Assembly: GCA_963700925.1 (NCBI GenBank)
Contig: OY969553.1
Coordinates: 806,001 to 870,000, forward strand
From: CAWJMD01 sp963700925
Lineage (GTDB): Bacteria; Actinomycetota; Actinomycetes; Actinomycetales; CAWJMD01
Direction: 5' to 3'
Length of the DNA: 64,000 nt
Positions 51,235 through 59,253 of the stretch are shown piece by piece; position 1 is the stretch's first letter; every line of letters begins with the position of its first letter. Made by a program: the position numbers and the translations under genes. Below the pieces are notes generated by a model. It saw only the letters and a program-made list of their open reading frames with translations, had not been told where the DNA came from and made no database searches.

Positions 51235-51972
51235 TCACGCGGTTCCCCTCGAGAGCCGTGGCACCCGGCTGGCCAGCCGCCGGCGGCGGGCGGGAGGCGC
51301 CGAGGGCGGGTTCGGCGCGCGGTCGGCCAGTGACTCGCGCAGCATCGCCCGGGCCCGGTGGATGCGGGAGCGCACGGTGCCGAGCTTGATGTCGAGGGCT
51401 TCCGCGATCTCCTCGTACGAGAGCCCCTCGATGTCGCACAGCACCACGGCGGCGCGGAACTGCGGCGGCAGCTGGTCGAGAGCCGCCTGCACGTCCAGGT
51501 CGAGGTTGAGGTGCTCGAAGGCCCGCTCGGGCCCCGGCTCACGGCCGGGCAGGCGGTCGCCTGAGTCGTCGGGGAGGGCGTCGAAGCGGATCCGCGACTT
51601 GCGACGGACCTGGTCGAGGAACAGGTTCGTCGTGATGCGGTGCAGCCAGCCCTCGAACGTGCCCGGCGTGTAGGTGCCGAGCGAGCGGAACACGCGGACG
51701 AAGACCTCCTGGGTGAGGTCCTCGGCGTCGTGCTGGTTGCCGGTCAGGCGGTACGCCAGGCGGTACACCCGCGCGGAGTGGTCGCGCACGATGTCCTCCC
51801 ACGACGGCGGGGTCCAGGCGGCAGCCTGGTCGACGCCAGGGTCGAATCCTGGGTCGACTCCTGGGTCGCCGGAGCGCTCATCGATGCTCTGGGTCACGTA
51901 CGTCATCACGTCCTGTTCGTGGCGGCGGTCGCCGCGGGTGGGCGGTTGGTGCACCTGCTGTGCGGGGGTCAT
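51235..51972 (-). CDS. sigE: ECF RNA polymerase sigma factor SigE
   Basis: 245 residues from ATG 51972 with GGAGAGGTGG upstream; ATG 51906 ('MTYVTQSIDERSG') is an alternative, and multiple starts are known for this gene in Mycobacterium. Region 2: 'ARVYRLAYRLTGNQHDAEDL' and 'TQEVFVRVFRSLGTYTPGTF'; region 4: 'QLPPQFRAAVVLCDIEGLSY' and 'EEIAEALDIKLGTVRSRIHR'. Envelope-stress sigma factor. The N-terminal leader contains two GVDPG-like repeats. A matching ECF promoter lies just upstream, implying autoregulation. Confidence 0.95.
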   Translation of the reverse strand: MTPAQQVHQPPTRGDRRHEQDVMTYVTQSIDERSGDPGVDPGFDPGVDQAAAWTPPSWEDIVRDHSARVYRLAYRLTGNQHDAEDLTQEVFVRVFRSLGTYTPGTFEGWLHRITTNLFLDQVRRKSRIRFDALPDDSGDRLPGREPGPERAFEHLNLDLDVQAALDQLPPQFRAAVVLCDIEGLSYEEIAEALDIKLGTVRSRIHRARAMLRESLADRAPNPPSAPPARRRRLASRVPRLSRGTA

Positions 51973-51990
51973 GTCGCCCACCTCTCCTGA

Positions 51991-52020
51991 TCCAACACCC
52001 GCCGGGCCTGGAGGGTTCCC
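51991..52020 (-). promoter_or_regulatory. ECF (SigE-type) promoter of sigE
   Basis: On the minus strand, -35 GGGAAC (52015-52020) and -10 GTTGGA (51991-51996) with an 18-base spacer match the GGAAC-N18-GTT pattern of SigE/SigH promoters. The predicted start lies about 12 bases before the ATG and leaves room for the Shine-Dalgarno. Confidence 0.65.
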
Positions 52021-52121
52021 GCCAAGGGTTCACGAGATGGCTGGGAACAACCTGGGAGCAAGCGCCCGGTCCGCCGCTAGGCTGGCGCGCGGCACGAAAA
52101 CTCAGTCCTCAGGAGGCCGTC

Positions 52122-52754
52122 ATCAGCGCTTCAACGCCCGCCAGCTGGGCCTACGCGGAGGAGTTCGTCCCCGAGTCCGATGTGCACGAAAGGGCACGCG
52201 CCCGAGCTGAGGAGCTCGGCTGCGTGCCGATCGGCGCCGGCGGCGGCGCTGCGCTGCGGGTTCTCGCGGCTGCCATCGGCGCCCGCTCCGTGGTCGAGGT
52301 CGGCACGGGCGCCGGAGTCTCAGGCCTGTACCTCCTCGAGGGCATGGGCGACGAGGGCGTGCTGACGACCATCGACATCGAGGCGGAGCACCAGCGCGCG
52401 GCGAAGGACGCCTTCGCCGAGGCAGGCGTCCGACCGCAGCGCGCCCGACTGATCACCGGTCGGGCGCTCGACGTGCTCCCCCGCCTCACCGACGGCGCGT
52501 ACGACCTCGTGCTCGTGGACGCCGACAAGACCGACGTCGACGCCTACGTCGAGCAGGCCCTGCGGCTGCTCAAGCCCGGTGGCGTGCTGGCCGTCGACAA
52601 CGCCCTGTGGCACGGCAAGGTGGCCGACCCCGCCCAGCGCGACGAGTCGACCACTGCGATCCGCGAGATGGGCAAGCACGTCAAGGCCAACGACGGTCTG
52701 GTGCCGGCGCTGCTGCCGGTCGGTGACGGGCTGCTCGTCGCCGTCAAGCGCTAG
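52122..52754 (+). CDS. class I SAM-dependent O-methyltransferase (Rv1220c-type) with atypical start
   Basis: About 210 residues. SAM-binding motif I 'VVEVGTGAGVSGLYLLEGMG', then 'VLTTIDIEAEHQRAAKDAFA', 'LVLVDADKTDVDAYVEQALR' and 'LLKPGGVLAVDNALWHGKVA' are the family signatures (catechol O-methyltransferase-like). AGGAGG at 52111-52116 is 5 bases ahead of ATC 52122 in the correct frame; no ATG, GTG or TTG lies between it and the conserved 'SWAYAEEFVPESDVHERARA'. GTG 52182 would lose 20 residues. So a non-canonical ATC start, or a base change at a former ATG, is likely. Divergent from sigE, as in Mycobacterium. TAGGCT at 52078-52083 is a likely -10. Confidence 0.85.
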   Translation: MSASTPASWAYAEEFVPESDVHERARARAEELGCVPIGAGGGAALRVLAAAIGARSVVEVGTGAGVSGLYLLEGMGDEGVLTTIDIEAEHQRAAKDAFAEAGVRPQRARLITGRALDVLPRLTDGAYDLVLVDADKTDVDAYVEQALRLLKPGGVLAVDNALWHGKVADPAQRDESTTAIREMGKHVKANDGLVPALLPVGDGLLVAVKR

Positions 52755-52760
52755 ACCCCC

Positions 52761-52864
52761 TTTGCTCCTCCCACCCACACGCCCTCTGTGAGTTGCTCAC
52801 TCTGCCAACACAATTCGGCGACGAACTGGTGGGCTGGCTGAGCATTGTGGGTGACGTGAGCAAA
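52761..52864. repeat. nested palindromic intergenic repeat, copy C
   Basis: 104 bp from TTTGCTC to GAGCAAA. Forward units begin at 52761 and 52794, reverse units end near 52842 and 52864. Inner stem GCTCACTCTGCCAACACA pairs imperfectly with ACTGGTGGGCTGGCTGAGC. The loop shares TTCGGC and CGAACTG with copy A. It occupies the junction between two convergent genes. Confidence 0.83.
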
Positions 52865-52868
52865 CCCC

Positions 52869-54491
52869 TCAGCGGTGGGACGAGAGCCAGCGCACGAGTA
52901 GGCGGGCGCCGTAGCCGGTGGCGCCCTTGCAGACCTCGTGCTCGTCGCGGTCCGCCCGTGACGGGCCCGCGACGTCGAGGTGGACCCAGCGGCGCCGGCC
53001 GGTGAACTCGCGCAGGAACAGCGCGGCCGTGATCGACCCGCCGCCACCGAAGCGCTGGTCGGCCGGAACGTGGCGCAGGTCGGCCACCTCCGACTCGAGC
53101 GCCGGGCCGTAGTCCTCGACGAGCGGCATCCGCCAGACGCGCTCACCCGTCGCGTCGGCGGCGGCGGCGAGGCTGGTGGCCAGGCGCTCGTCGGCGGTGT
53201 AAAGCGCGGCGTGACGCCGTCCGAGGCCCTGGGAGGCGGCACCCGTCAGCGTGGCGACGTCGATCAGCACGTCGGGACCCAGAGTGGCGTCGGCCCAGGA
53301 GAGGGCGTCGGCGAGGACCATCCGGCCCTCGGCGTCGGTGTTGGCCACCTCGACGGTGGTGCCGTCCCACATCGTGACGACGTCGCCGGGACGGTACGAG
53401 GACCCGCCAAAAGCGTTCTCCGCCAAGGCGAGTACGGCACTCACCCGGTACGCGACGCCACGGCGCGCGGCGGCGAGCACGGCCGCGAGCACGACGCCCG
53501 CGCCGCTCATGTCGGTCTTCATCGGGACCATCGGCTCGCGAGACTTGATCGAGAGGCCTCCCGAGTCGAAGGTGATCCCCTTGCCGACCATCACGACGTG
53601 ACGGGCGTCTGCCCGGCCCCCGGACCTGCCCGGCCACGTGACACGCACCAGGACAGGCGGACTGGCCGAGCCGGCGCCGACTGCCAGCAGGCCTCCGAAG
53701 CCCTGCTTCACCAGCTGCGGCCGCTCCAGCACCTCCACCTCGAGGTCGGGTACCGAGCGGGCCAGCGCCTGCGCGGACCGAGCCACCCAGAGCGGTGTCT
53801 TCGTCGAGGACGGCGTGGCCGCCAGGTCCCGCGCCAGCCACGAGGCGCGCGCGGCCTCGTTCGCCGTCTCGACCACGGACTCGTGGCGCACCCCGAGGAG
53901 GTCCACCGTCCTCACAGCAGCGGGAGGGCCGTCGTCGACTCCCCCCCGAGGGGGCGTGTAGGCGCCGAGCAGCAGGCCCTCGGCGAAAGCCTGTGCGGCA
54001 GAGGCCGTCAGCCCCGAGGCGACGGTCGTAGCGAGACGCTCGGACCCGGCACACGTACGCGCCAGCGCGGCACCGGCCCGGCGCATCGCGGTCGGGGCAC
54101 CGTCACCGGTGCCGACCAGAACCAGGCGACCGGGGTACGGCTCGGTTGTCTTGTCGGAGCGACGCGGTCCGTCGTCGTCGGCGCCCACGTGGGTGACGGG
54201 GAACGCCATCACGGCGCCTGCTGCGCCCCGGAATCGGGACGGGCCACAGACCTCGTCGAGGTCGAGGCCGGCGGCCTGGAGGGCGAGTCGGGTGCCTGGC
54301 CCCGGCTCCGCCGAGCCATCTCCCGACGCGGGCGGGCCGACCGGCACGGCGAGCACGTCGGCGCCCCGGGTTCGCGTGAGCGCCCCCGAGCGCATCGCGC
54401 GGAGCCTCGGCAGGTCGCGTTCGGTCAGCGGCGGAGCAGCGGCGCGGGCGGGAGCCTCGGCGCGGCGGTCAGAAGCGGACGCTGAAGACAT
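52869..54491 (-). CDS. pepA: leucyl aminopeptidase (M17)
   Basis: 540 residues from ATG 54491. The N-terminal macro-like domain precedes the catalytic half: 'MVGKGITFDSGGLSIKSREP', 'MVPMKTDMSGAGVVLAAVLA' and 'VEVANTDAEGRMVLADALSW' (the NTDAEGR signature), with Lys, Asp and Glu ligands for two metals. A hexameric cytosolic exopeptidase for N-terminal residues and Cys-Gly. It ends 4 bp after repeat copy C. Confidence 0.95.
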   Translation of the reverse strand: MSSASASDRRAEAPARAAAPPLTERDLPRLRAMRSGALTRTRGADVLAVPVGPPASGDGSAEPGPGTRLALQAAGLDLDEVCGPSRFRGAAGAVMAFPVTHVGADDDGPRRSDKTTEPYPGRLVLVGTGDGAPTAMRRAGAALARTCAGSERLATTVASGLTASAAQAFAEGLLLGAYTPPRGGVDDGPPAAVRTVDLLGVRHESVVETANEAARASWLARDLAATPSSTKTPLWVARSAQALARSVPDLEVEVLERPQLVKQGFGGLLAVGAGSASPPVLVRVTWPGRSGGRADARHVVMVGKGITFDSGGLSIKSREPMVPMKTDMSGAGVVLAAVLAAARRGVAYRVSAVLALAENAFGGSSYRPGDVVTMWDGTTVEVANTDAEGRMVLADALSWADATLGPDVLIDVATLTGAASQGLGRRHAALYTADERLATSLAAAADATGERVWRMPLVEDYGPALESEVADLRHVPADQRFGGGGSITAALFLREFTGRRRWVHLDVAGPSRADRDEHEVCKGATGYGARLLVRWLSSHR

Positions 54492-54562
54492 CGTGCCAAC
54501 CTATCGAGACGGAGCGCCGGCGCTCTCGCTCGAGGGACGCCGGCTGGGGTACCGGCGCGACG

Positions 54563-54598
54563 GAGCCCGGTGCCGGGATCTGCTCCCGCACCGGGCTC
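54563..54598 (-). terminator. hairpin terminator after the DUF3117 gene
   Basis: GAGCCCGGTGC (54563-54573) pairs perfectly with GCACCGGGCTC (54588-54598); inner bases can extend the stem. It lies 35 bp downstream of the DUF3117 stop and before pepA. Confidence 0.7.
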
Positions 54599-54632
54599 GG
54601 TCGTGCATGCCCAGGGGCCAGAGGGCGAACCG

Positions 54633-54800
54633 TCAGCCCACCGCTGACCGCAGCGCGTCTCCGAGGGCGGTCGCCTCATCGGGTGTCATCTCCACGACGA
54701 GCCGGCCACCGCCCTCCAGAGGCATCCGCATGACGATGCCGCGCCCCTCCTTGGTGACCTCGAGCGGGCCGTCACCCGTCCTCGGCTTCATGGCCGCCAT
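54633..54800 (-). CDS. DUF3117 small protein
   Basis: 55 residues from ATG 54800 with AGGAAGGGG upstream: 'MAAMKPRTGDGPLEVTKEGR' continuing with 'GIVMRMPLEGGGRLVVEMTP' and 'DEATALGDALRSAVG'. This is the full DUF3117 family signature (Rv1211). A cytosolic protein conserved across actinobacteria whose role is unknown. The 141 bp between it and pepA hold a strong hairpin and no gene. Confidence 0.93.
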   Translation of the reverse strand: MAAMKPRTGDGPLEVTKEGRGIVMRMPLEGGGRLVVEMTPDEATALGDALRSAVG

Positions 54801-54981
54801 CAGCGGTACCCCTTCCTGTTACGGTCGCCGCGCGACCCGTGGTCGTCGGTCAGCAACGCCCACGGCAGAGCCGGTGTTCGCAGCGTGATCTGCGCCATTA
54901 TCCCGTCAACGGGCCTGTCTGCGAAACCACACTGGCCCCAGGGGGTCCGACCGGACCCCGATCCCGCGTCCTGGAGGTCCC

Positions 54982-55845
54982 GTGAGCGAGCAGTCCGCAC
55001 CAGCAGCAACGACCGAGTCTGACTCGGCCACAGGGTCTGGCCCGGCCGTGGAACCGACGCCTGGAACCGTGCGGTACGAGGTGTCCGAAGGGGTCGGCAC
55101 CATCACGTTCGACCGTCCGGACCAGATGAACGCGCTCGACACCCCGACCAAGGTCGCCTTGCTGGACGCCGTGACCACGGCGGCCCACGACGAGGCCGTG
55201 CGTTGCGTGCTGCTCACGGGCACGGGCCGGGCCTTCTGCGTCGGGCAGGACCTTCGCGAGCACGTGCAGCTGCTCGCGAGCCGCGACGAGTCCCTGTGGC
55301 GCACGGTCCCGGAGCACTTCAACCCGATCGCGCGGACGCTCGCGACGATGCCCAAGCCCTTCGTGGCAGGGATCAACGGCGTGGCAGCGGGCGCCGGCGC
55401 GTCGCTCGCGATGGCAGCCGACCTGCGCATCGTCGCCGAGTCGGCCGGTTTCAACCTTGCGTTCGCCGGCATCGCCCTGTCGGCAGACACCGGGGCCTCG
55501 TGGTACCTGCCGCGTCTGATCGGCTTCGGACGGGCGAGGGACCTGCTGCTGCGTCCACGCACCGTCGGCGCTGCCGAGGCCCTTTCGCTGGGCCTGGCGA
55601 CCGAGGTGGTGCCGGACGGTGAGCTGGCGGACCGAGCGCGGGCAGTCGCCGTCGAGCTGGCCGCGGGCCCGACTCTGGCGTACGCGGCGTTACGTGAGGT
55701 GAGCGCGTACTCGCTCACCCACAGCCTCGACGAGTCCCTTGAGTTCGAAGGCCAGTGGATGGAGCGGACGGGAGCCAGCGCTGACCACGCTGAAGCGGTG
55801 GACGCGTTCCTGGCCAAGCGATCTGCCCGGTTCACGGGCAGCTGA
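54982..55845 (+). CDS. enoyl-CoA hydratase/isomerase
   Basis: 287 residues from GTG 54982 with GGAGG upstream. Crotonase fold after a Ser/Thr/Pro leader: 'TITFDRPDQMNALDTPTKVA', oxyanion loop 'GRAFCVGQDLREH' and 'GINGVAAGAGASLAMAADLR'. The catalytic Glu position in 'ALSADTGASWYLPRLIG' has Asp/Thr, the PaaG/PaaF-like pattern, so isomerase or hydratase on phenylacetate-type or fatty acyl-CoA is possible. Ends 3 bp before the convergent ROK gene. Confidence 0.92.
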   Translation: MSEQSAPAATTESDSATGSGPAVEPTPGTVRYEVSEGVGTITFDRPDQMNALDTPTKVALLDAVTTAAHDEAVRCVLLTGTGRAFCVGQDLREHVQLLASRDESLWRTVPEHFNPIARTLATMPKPFVAGINGVAAGAGASLAMAADLRIVAESAGFNLAFAGIALSADTGASWYLPRLIGFGRARDLLLRPRTVGAAEALSLGLATEVVPDGELADRARAVAVELAAGPTLAYAALREVSAYSLTHSLDESLEFEGQWMERTGASADHAEAVDAFLAKRSARFTGS

Positions 55846-55848
55846 CGA

Positions 55849-57033
55849 TCACGCCTGCAGAGGCCGCCTGGTCAGGGCCAAAGCCACCGCACCCAGCACC
55901 TCCGCGCGTTCGCCGAGACTGCCTTGGACCAGCTCGACGTCCTGGCTCGCCGACCGGATCGCCCCGCGCCTGAGCTCGACCTCCATCGGCGCGAGCAGGA
56001 GGTCGCCGGCCGCTCCGAGCTCGCCCCCCACGACGACGCGAGCCGGGTTGACGAGGTTGCACAGCATGGCGAGGGCCGAGCCGATGTGCCGGCCCGCGTC
56101 GGCGAGCGCACGCCGGCAGCCGGTGTCTCCCGACCGGGCCAGGCGGAGGACGTCGGCGACGACGAGGTCGCCGTGGGTCTGCTGCAGCGCACCGATGACG
56201 GCGGGAGCGCCGGCGACCATCTCCAGGCAGCCGCGGTTGCCGCACCGGCAGATCGGCCCGCCGGGGTCGACGACGACGTGCCCGAGCTCGCCGGCCGTGC
56301 CGCCGGCGCCGGTGTAGGGCTGGCCGTTGACGATGAGGCCCGCGCCGATACCCGTGGCCGCCTTGACGTAGACCACCTCGCTGACACCCCGGGCCGCGCC
56401 CCACATCCACTCGCTCAACGCGCCCAGGTTGGCGTCGTTCTCGACCAGCACCGGATGCTCGAGCGCCTCCGACATCGCCTCTGCGGCCGGCACGCCGACC
56501 CAGCCGGGCAGGATCGTCGAGTCGCCGACCTCGCCGCTCGCGCCGTGGATCGGGCCCGGCAGGCCCATGCCGATACCGACGACGTCGTCGATGCCCGCCC
56601 CGGCCTCGTCGAGGGCGTCGTGGACGAGCCGCACCGCCCACCGCACGTCGGTAGAGGCGCGTCGCTCGGGGGCGACCCGACGGACGCGCTCGGCCACGAG
56701 GTCGTGGGACCTGTCGGCGACCGCGACCCGAAGGTGCTGCTTGCCGAAGTCGATGCCGATCACCAGACCGGCCGACCGGTTCAGCGCCAAGAGAGTGGGC
56801 GGGCGGCCGCTGCGCGCGCCACGGTCCGAGTCGTCGCCGCGGTCGAGCTCACCGACCAGGCCGTCCCTGATCAGCTCGGCCGTCACCGTCGAGACGGTGG
56901 AGGCGGCCAGACCGGTGCGTCGGGCGAGGTCGGCGCGGCTGAGCGATCCGGACTCGCTCAGGGCGGCGAAGAGGATCTGCCTCGCAGCAGGTCGTCCCGT
57001 GGAGGGCGCGGACAGCCTTGTCTCGGTCGTCAT
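55849..57033 (-). CDS. ROK-family transcriptional repressor
   Basis: 394 residues from ATG 57033 with GGAAGGAG upstream. N-terminal winged helix ('LSRADLARRTGLAASTVSTV') and ROK sugar-kinase-like domain ('VIGIDFGKQHLRVAVADRSH', 'GIGMGLPGPIHGASGEVGDS', 'VENDANLGALSEWMWGAARG') with zinc site 'CRCGNRGCLEMVAG'. ROK repressors are inactivated by sugars. It diverges from the GH3 gene, whose promoter carries two palindromes, so regulation of that gene is likely. Confidence 0.94.
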   Translation of the reverse strand: MTTETRLSAPSTGRPAARQILFAALSESGSLSRADLARRTGLAASTVSTVTAELIRDGLVGELDRGDDSDRGARSGRPPTLLALNRSAGLVIGIDFGKQHLRVAVADRSHDLVAERVRRVAPERRASTDVRWAVRLVHDALDEAGAGIDDVVGIGMGLPGPIHGASGEVGDSTILPGWVGVPAAEAMSEALEHPVLVENDANLGALSEWMWGAARGVSEVVYVKAATGIGAGLIVNGQPYTGAGGTAGELGHVVVDPGGPICRCGNRGCLEMVAGAPAVIGALQQTHGDLVVADVLRLARSGDTGCRRALADAGRHIGSALAMLCNLVNPARVVVGGELGAAGDLLLAPMEVELRRGAIRSASQDVELVQGSLGERAEVLGAVALALTRRPLQA

Positions 57034-57119
57034 GTCCGCTCCTTCCGTCACCACCGCACGAATGCCTGAACGCCTGAGTCACCTGCTGAAGCGATTCTTC
57101 CATGCGACACAACGAACTA

Positions 57120-57172
57120 TTGACCGAATTCGGTCAGACCCCTAGCGTTCGTAACTTCGATATCGAAGTTAC
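57120..57172 (+). promoter_or_regulatory. GH3 promoter with two perfect palindromic operators
   Basis: -35 TTGACC (57120-57125), 17-base spacer, -10 TAGCGT (57143-57148). A perfect 16-bp palindrome TGACCGAATTCGGTCA (57121-57136) covers the -35. A second perfect palindrome with arms GTAACTTCGAT and its reverse complement (57151-57172) covers the predicted transcription start. Their centres are 33 bp apart, about three helix turns. Confidence 0.8.
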
Positions 57173-57206
57173 CGCTCGGGTACACGTCCGGGCAGAGGAG
57201 GCAGCC

Positions 57207-59246
57207 ATGACCTTCCCACCGTCCCTGCCTGTAGGTCGCAGCCCTCGGCGCCGGTCGCGTCGCGCCGCCACGGCGGTGGTCGCCGCGGTGGTCGGCGCCG
57301 GCATGGCGATGAGCAGCACGACGGCCGCTGCCGACGACACGGCAACTGTCGTGGCCTCCACCGGTGACGCCGCGTCCGCCACGCGCCTGCCGTACCGGAA
57401 TCCCTCCCTTCCGGTGAAGCAGCGGGTCGCCGACCTCCTCTCGCGCATGACGCTGGAGGAGAAGGTCGGGCAGATGACGCAGACCGAGCGGTACCAGGTG
57501 TTCGACGACGCCACTCCGATCACGACGCATGCCCTCGGCAGCATCCTGTCGGGCGGGGGGTCCACCCCCACGGAGAACACACCGGAGGCGTGGGCCGACA
57601 TGGTCGACCGCTTCCAGCAAGCCGCCCTCGACACCCGCCTCGGCATCCCGCTCATCTACGGCATCGACGCGGTGCACGGCAACGGCAACATGCTCGGGTC
57701 GACGATCTTTCCGCACAACATCGGCATGGGCGCCACGCGTGATCCGGGCCTGGTCCGCCGGGCAGCACACATCACCGCCGAGGAGACCCGCGCCACCGGA
57801 CCGCAGTGGACCTTCTCGCCGTGCATCTGCGTGGCCCGCGACGACCGATGGGGCCGCACGTACGAGAGCTTCGGGGAGGACGCGCGTCTCGCGATCACGA
57901 TGGAGACCGCGATCGACGGCTATCAGGGACCACGCGGGCACCTGGACGACCCCGACCGGGTGCTCGCCACTGCGAAGCACTACGCCGGGGACGGTGCAAC
58001 CACCTACGGCTCGGCTGCCGGCGACTACCAGATCGACCAGGGCGTGACGGAGACCAGTCGGCGCGACTTCTGGCGAACCTCGTTGCAGCAGTACAGCCCT
58101 GCCGTCCGCAAGCACGACGTCGGTTCCGTGATGCCGTCGTTCTCCAGCGTCGACTGGACCGAGGACGGGCTCGGCAACCCGCTCAAGATGCACGCCCACC
58201 GGGAGCTGATCACCGGCGCCCTGAAGGGGTCGATGGACTTCAACGGCTTCGTCATCAGCGACTGGGAAGGCATTCACCAGATCCCCGGCGACTGGCCGAC
58301 GCAGGTGCGCACAGGCGTCAACGCCGGCACCGACATGTTCATGGAGCCGAACACCTACCAGAAGTTCATCACCTCCCTGATCGACGAGGTCGAGGCCGGA
58401 CGGGTCTCGGAGAGGCGCATCGACGACGCGGTCTCGCGCATCCTGACCGCGAAGTTCGAGCTCGGGCTCTTCGAGAAGCCCTTCACCGACCGGCGCAACA
58501 TCGACGAGATCGGCAGCCCGGCGCACCGGGCGGTGGCCCGCCAGGCCGTCGCCCAGTCGCAGGTCCTGCTCAAGAACGACCGGCGCACTCTGCCGATCAG
58601 CAGCCATGGCCACGGCCGCATCTACGTGGCCGGCAGCAACGCCGACAACATCGGCAACCAGGCCGGCGGGTGGACGATCACCTGGCAGGGCGGTTCGACG
58701 AACGTCATCCCGGGTACGACGATCCTCGAGGGCATCGAGGATGCGGCCGGCAAATCACCCGTGACGTTCAGCGCCGACGCCTCCGCACCGGTCCACAGCA
58801 GTGACGTCGGCATCGTGGTCGTGGGCGAGACGCCCTACGCCGAGGGTTTCGGTGACGTCGGCGGTCCCCTGTGGGCATACGACCCCGGTGATCAGGGCGT
58901 CCCCCGTCCGGAGAAGGACATGTTGCTCTCGGCGGCAGACAGCGCTGCCGTTGACACGGTCTGCAGCACCGCCAAGAAGTGTGTCGTCGTGGTCGTGTCA
59001 GGTCGGCCGCTCGTCATCGACCCGGCGCGGCTGAGCACTATCGATGCTCTCGTGGCCGCGTGGCTGCCGGGCAGCGAGGGAGCCGGCGTGGCCGACACGC
59101 TGTTCGGCGAGCGGCCCTTCACCGGGAAGCTGCCGGTCACCTGGCCCCGCACGCTCGAGCAGGAGCCGATCAACGTCGGTGACGCCGACTACGACCCGCT
59201 CTACCCCTTCGGCTACGGCCTGCGCACCAGGGCACACGGGCGCTGA
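57207..59246 (+). CDS. exported GH3 beta-glucosidase
   Basis: 679 residues from ATG 57207 with AGAGGAGG upstream; the frame is open from 57102, but that would run through the operators. Signal region with twin arginines ('SPRRRSRRAATAVVAAVVGA'). GH3 catalytic domain: 'LLSRMTLEEKVGQMTQTERY', 'PLIYGIDAVHGNGNMLGSTI', 'KHYAGDGATTYGSAAGDYQI' and nucleophile Asp in 'NGFVISDWEGIHQIPGDWP'; then the alpha/beta-sandwich domain ('VVVVSGRPLVIDPARLSTID', 'LPVTWPRTLEQEP'). It releases glucose from beta-glucans outside the cell. Probably repressed by the ROK protein. Confidence 0.94.
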   Translation: MTFPPSLPVGRSPRRRSRRAATAVVAAVVGAGMAMSSTTAAADDTATVVASTGDAASATRLPYRNPSLPVKQRVADLLSRMTLEEKVGQMTQTERYQVFDDATPITTHALGSILSGGGSTPTENTPEAWADMVDRFQQAALDTRLGIPLIYGIDAVHGNGNMLGSTIFPHNIGMGATRDPGLVRRAAHITAEETRATGPQWTFSPCICVARDDRWGRTYESFGEDARLAITMETAIDGYQGPRGHLDDPDRVLATAKHYAGDGATTYGSAAGDYQIDQGVTETSRRDFWRTSLQQYSPAVRKHDVGSVMPSFSSVDWTEDGLGNPLKMHAHRELITGALKGSMDFNGFVISDWEGIHQIPGDWPTQVRTGVNAGTDMFMEPNTYQKFITSLIDEVEAGRVSERRIDDAVSRILTAKFELGLFEKPFTDRRNIDEIGSPAHRAVARQAVAQSQVLLKNDRRTLPISSHGHGRIYVAGSNADNIGNQAGGWTITWQGGSTNVIPGTTILEGIEDAAGKSPVTFSADASAPVHSSDVGIVVVGETPYAEGFGDVGGPLWAYDPGDQGVPRPEKDMLLSAADSAAVDTVCSTAKKCVVVVVSGRPLVIDPARLSTIDALVAAWLPGSEGAGVADTLFGERPFTGKLPVTWPRTLEQEPINVGDADYDPLYPFGYGLRTRAHGR

Positions 59247-59253
59247 CCCGCGC

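Noticed and set aside
57102..57206. Upstream in-frame start of the GH3 gene
   Set aside because: It would place the -10 element and both palindromes inside the coding region and precede the signal peptide; ATG 57207 has a good ribosome site.
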